In this document: positions 59,502 to 64,000 of the stretch, one piece after another
How the letters are laid out: each line of letters begins with the position of its first letter
How positions within the stretch are numbered: position 1 is the first letter of the stretch
NCBI GenBank assembly: GCA_033063855.1
Contig: CP093831.1
Location: forward strand, 9,114,001 to 9,178,000
From: Smittia aterrima
Lineage: Eukaryota; Arthropoda; Insecta; Diptera; Chironomidae
Reading direction: 5' to 3'
DNA: 64,000 bases
The notes under the pieces: model-generated
The model's database searches: none
Told to the model about the DNA's origin: nothing
The model's input: only the letters and a program-made list of their open reading frames with translations
Program-made: the position numbers and the translations under genes

Positions 59502-62500
59502 CTGATGAAGATAACAAAGAGAAATTATAATTTATTGCTCCACATTATATCTGAAAAACGCTGGGAAATCAATGTTGACTCGTAATTTTTCATTTGTTTC
59601 ATGAAAGATAAAAAATAAAAATTAATGTTAATCTCCAGAGCGAGCCAACAATTTGTTGGCTGTTGATTTCTTGCCTCGGCTTTTCACCGTCAAATTAAAT
59701 AAAGAAAAAGAACAAAAAATTTGTTAATAAAAAAAGGCGAGCAACGAAATGCGAACAGGTGGTTTGGCTCTCGCTCAGCGCGCAGTTAGGATTATGAAGC
59801 GATTGGGGTTGATGTTGTGTTGTCTTGTGCCGAAAGGAAATGCGAGAACGCGCGGCATAATGAGAGCGGATTCTCTGTTTTAAATGGAAATAATTTCAAA
59901 TGTCAAAAGGCAAACGAGCGAAGAGCTCTGGCGATGTTGAGCGCGCGGCTTGCGAAGGGGGAAAAATATATTTATAAACGCATTTTAATGGATGATCCGC
60001 GGTGTGGAAATTTATTCAGTTGTTGATCGTCATAATGAGGAGAAGCGGTGCGATCACGTGATGTAATGCACGCGAGCTGACTGTTAATGAATATTCATTT
60101 CCGCAAAGGATTCTCCATCCGTAGGAAGGGACCTGAACGGTGTTGGGTATCCAATTCAAATTTTTTTTCTCGGAGAATGGATGAAGAAATCCTTTCCTAA
60201 GTCTCATTTAATTGAGGGATGAATGAAAGAACGAAGTGGAGGCGTTTCTATCGTCGTAAGAACCTGATGCACAAACGTCAATGGAAACGAAATACTTCCG
60301 TCAATTTTCAATTTTTTTTATGACGGCAGAGAGAGAATATTTATTTATACTGTGTATCATCATAAGACGGATGAGTGAGAGTCATCTTCTGTGTAAATCA
60401 TGTCTGACGAGAGATTGAATTGCAACGTTAATCCCAAAAAGGAAGCGAAAATATGAATGCGATGGGGAAATTATTAATATTGTGAAAATCTGATGACTCT
60501 CGAGTTTCGTTTTTCTTTCATCTGACGTTGAATGGCTGCATGGATCATACGAAGTCGAAAAAAACTTATTTCATGGATTATTTTTCCAATCGGAAAGATA
60601 GAAGGAATCTTGAGTTTCAAGAAAGCCGAGTTTGAACCAGACACGTCTTATTCATCGAGGAAGTGAAGAAAGAAGGAAAAATGTCAGCTGCGCGCCTTAA
60701 TTTTCCGTTTGATGTCTTCTTGCTACTCAATCCCTGTGTAAGTGAGTTTTGCTGCTTCCTGGAGTTCACTTGTGAGCGTTCGTTCCTCAAGTAGACTCAA
60801 TGATGTATTCTACTATTTCGATTCTTGTCAGTTGGGTTAATTATTGTCCTCGCCACTTAATTACTTCTCTTGAAAGTTTTTCAAGAGTCTCTCTTTTGAT
60901 TGAAAATAGCCTGAGTGAGTCACTAACTTTTAAAGGAAGAGTTTGCTACCGAGAAATTCAAAGAGCGTCTCGAGCGCTTTTGATTACCGCATTGCTTTTT
61001 CACAACTTTTGTTTTCTTGTTCATCCGGTAAAGAGAAGCAAAATGTGCACAAACAACAGTTTCACACAAATGCGTTCATTATCCTTATCCATTGTCTGTA
61101 GTGAAGTCATCTTTCTTTCCTTTGCTACATTGCATTACAAGCTCGCTTTCATACAAATGCCTTGTCAAACGATTCATGCATTCTTTTCACAATTTAAGTT
61201 CATGGAGACAGTCTCGAATTCTTTATAATTCAGTCGCTGAAGCTTATTTAAAACGTTCTCAACGCTCGCAAAGCGCTCTCAATACATCTCGAGATGCACC
61301 GAACCACCTCAAATCTTGCTTTATTCGATTTTCTTTTTATGATGTTGTTGAACATTCATTTTCATTTCACTGCAATGATCTGCAAATTCATGACAATCAA
61401 CCGAATGATGGGCAACATTGTTATGAAGTAGAATAGCAGTAAAGGAAGGAAAGAAGGAAGAGAGAGAGAGGGAACATGAGACATATTGCAGCACAATGTT
61501 CATTCGATATGATTGTGTTTCGCATTGTGTGAGCTTGTTTGTTGCAGACAGTTTGTGCCTTTTCGTTATTTTGTTTTTCGTCTTGCGACTGCGACTTGAT
61601 GCATTAAACATCTGCAACAGTAATTTCTCTTCAATCTAAATATTTCTTGCAATCTTCAACGGAGGAATCGCAAGTCTGCTTCATTGTGAAGCGATCATTA
61701 TTAAATTCTTTCTCTGAATCTGATATTTTTGCTAAAGATTTCTGCTTTGACAGAAGCTTCAACAATAGATTCTAGAATCAGCTTGTATAAGACGAAGAAT
61801 GAACCTTTTAATATTCTCGTCACGGTTTTTATCTTGTGATATTGAACAAGGAAGCTTACATGAACTTCGTTTAAGGGTTGGTGTTATCATTTGCGAGATT
61901 GTCTCGTCTCATCAGTTCGACAACATCAATCCTATCGACACAAGCCGATATCAGATTGAAAAATAATGAAATAAATTCAATTTTCGTCATTCGAGAAGGA
62001 GGAGAGACATGATATAAGCTCTGAACGAACTTAGCTTCGAACAAACCGATCTCATTCTCATACTGGCTTAATCGTCCTTTTCACAAGAAAATTTATCGAG
62101 GCGACTTCTTCTCTCATAGCTTCCGTACAAAAAAGAATCAAACAGTTCCATCTCGTCGCCGTAATCGATTTTTTACGATGTGGCATAATACAGTTTAAAT
62201 TGCTTCCTGATTTATAATGTTTTCTTTTGCTCATGTGGCCGCCCCTTCTTCTCCGTTTCAGTAAATTCCTGACAATATAGAATGTCTGGACCCCGAGACT
62301 TTCCGTTGTCAAACCATTCAGTAGTAGTTGAGGGAAAAAAATGTTGAATCTCGATTAGGGAGATCTTGATCTGCTCTTCTTTATTCGATTTTCTATCCAG
62401 AAATCAATTATCGGTCGAGAGACGGCGAAGAAATGGCTAAGGAATTACGAAGTTATTTTTACTTGCGTTCTCAGAGCTCGGATGAATGCAGTTTAATTTG

Positions 62501-64000
62501 ATGTTGATGTTCACATAGAAAGGCGAACAAAGCGAAATTTCCTCGAGGGCAATGTCAGTTGCATTGCCGGCTTCTTCCATCTTCTCATGTTCAGCAACCT
62601 CCAGCATAATCTGGAGTAGACATTTTCCTGAGAATAGCCTCAGATTTTCAATCTCTTTTAATTTTTTGAGTAGATTCTGTGTTCGTCTTGTAGCGTTCAT
62701 GTCTTTCATCGTTGAAGGAGGAAAGCTTCTCAACTGATTAAAGCTTTGAAAAGATGGCTCGAAGCAATTTACTCGAATGCTAGAAAATAAAAAATCTTGA
62801 AGGATTTCAGTGAAATATTCTCTTCCCACGCATTTTCTTTTTAGATCTCATACTTTTCCGCAAACATGATCAATCAAAATTTCTCGCCGAAAATCTTTTA
62901 CATCTCAAAGTATGCGAAGATTTTCTCTTTAAACTCTCGACGAGAAAATGATTTTGATATTATTATGCAAATATGCTTTTCCTCGCACTTCATCCTGCTT
63001 ACATCAAATAATCGAGCCAGGAAGAGGACCCGGAATTTATCGTTGTGTTCGACGTGCGCCCCGATTTATGTTTGTGTTTTATGTTGCTTCTCGTGTTTTT
63101 TTTTGCAACTTGATGTGGTGTGAGACTGAAGAGCGAGATGGAATCAAAAACTTCGCAATGCCCGGCAGGATATTGAAGAGATGTCTGTCTTACCCCTTTT
63201 ATATTTATTATTCACTATAGACAGCACACCAACAAGAAATTATCGCGAATTGTTGTGAAGTCGCGAAACCGTTTGGCCTCTCACTCTCTCATCGGCTTTG
63301 TAGCGAAATGCAGTTCAGCCCTACACGGAACTCGTCGCTTCGTGTTTCAGTCTACGTTTTTAAACTTTATCTCGATCACCAAAATGTTTGCAATTTGTTT
63401 GTTTGCGTTGTTGTTGTTGCCGTTTACTCTTGGGCTGGTTTTTCGACTGGTGGGGTGAATGGCATTGGCCGTGACAATGTGTGTATGCCGCGACAGATAA
63501 TTGCAGACACTTTCATGTGGCTTTGTTTTCCTGGCGGGAAATTTTTTATTCACGTTTTTAATTGTAATTCGTTTAAATTCAGGAAAATTTACGTTGGGGA
63601 GACTAATGCAGTTAACAACGTTTCCAATATCAGCTTTACAAACTAAAGTTAACTAGCGTCGAAAAAAAATGAAATATTTTCACGTACATCCGAAATGAAT
63701 TGAAAGAAATGAATAATAATAAAAGAATCTGACTGCAAAGAGCCATTTAGCTCGCCTTGTTTCCCAGTCGCGAAATTCTTTTCTTTGTGGAGGCATCTCA
63801 TTTGTATGGACAGTGGATATTCGTTTGATCGAATGAAATTTACGATGTTCTTTGTCTCGACGTGTTCTCCATCCATCAAAGCTTCTTCTCGAGCCCCACG
63901 CTACGCGAACCTTTATTTGAATTTGAAGAATGGCTTCGACATACTTCACTGTAGCTCTCAGCGATGTTTCTTTCCATTTCCCAGAAGTAGTTGTTTTGCT
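59502..64000. other. Gene-poor end of the window
   Basis: No gene could be supported. Open frames such as 62437-62829 (minus) and 63308-63646 (plus) lack splice signals and family resemblance. Purine-rich and pyrimidine-rich tracts are common, as expected for introns or intergenic DNA. It may belong to the gene whose last exon is proposed at 59379-59501. Confidence 0.4.

Noticed and set aside
63308..63646. 112-codon plus-strand frame near the window end
   Set aside because: No recognisable family and no splice or promoter signals; cysteine- and valine-rich by chance.
1..64000. Search for CRISPR arrays, prokaryotic operons, viral insertions and transposase genes
   Set aside because: No regularly spaced repeats, no bacterial gene structure, and no integrase, transposase, reverse transcriptase or capsid-like frame was seen. 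The repeats present are the small-RNA cassettes and the tRNA blocks.

Overview
The window looks like the euchromatin of a small, AT-rich insect genome. Genes are close together, most introns are 50-70 bp, and both strands are used. The gene set is typical of flies: a pickpocket channel, odorant receptors, a ZAD zinc finger, Marf, boule and stromalin. I infer a dipteran, perhaps a non-biting midge, but nothing in the sequence fixes the species. All gene models were spliced by eye, so exon borders are predictions.

Layout. 1-3.1 kb is gene-free. 3.2-6.2 kb (+) is a 12-exon DEG/ENaC (pickpocket) channel, convergent with TMEM26 (-, 6.7-10.3 kb), one intron of which holds a 114-codon ORF. At 11.1-12.2 kb lies a small-RNA cassette: 5S rRNA (+), U6 (+) and U3 (-). 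DNAJC11 (-, 12.5-14.4 kb) and stromalin/STAG (+, 15.0-18.6 kb) are divergent. A four-finger C2H2 factor with a CtBP-type PLDLS motif (+, 22.8-24.4 kb) and the DAZ-family gene boule (+, 27.3-28.7 kb) follow, each flanked by kilobases without genes. At 35.0-36.4 kb the 5S/U6/U3 cassette returns with 5S and U6 inverted but U3 in the same absolute orientation. Next come three intron-containing tRNA-Leu(CAA) genes around a frameshifted odorant-receptor relic. 39.5-49.3 kb is gene-dense: axonemal dynein intermediate chain DNAI2 (-), an odorant receptor (+) with an apparent one-base frameshift, mitofusin Marf (-) and a 12-finger ZAD protein (-). From 50 kb to the end I see only a possible split gene start (+), one possible terminal exon (-), and otherwise sequence like large introns or regulatory DNA.

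Most protein genes are unrelated housekeeping or tissue genes. Loose functional pairs are DNAJC11 with Marf (mitochondrial membranes) and boule with DNAI2 (male germ line and sperm flagella). The most unusual content is the small-RNA region: two 5S-U6-U3 cassettes about 24 kb apart with identical RNA bodies, one U3 flipped, a shared promoter element about 60 bp upstream of both U6 and U3, and a tRNA-Leu cluster beside the second cassette.
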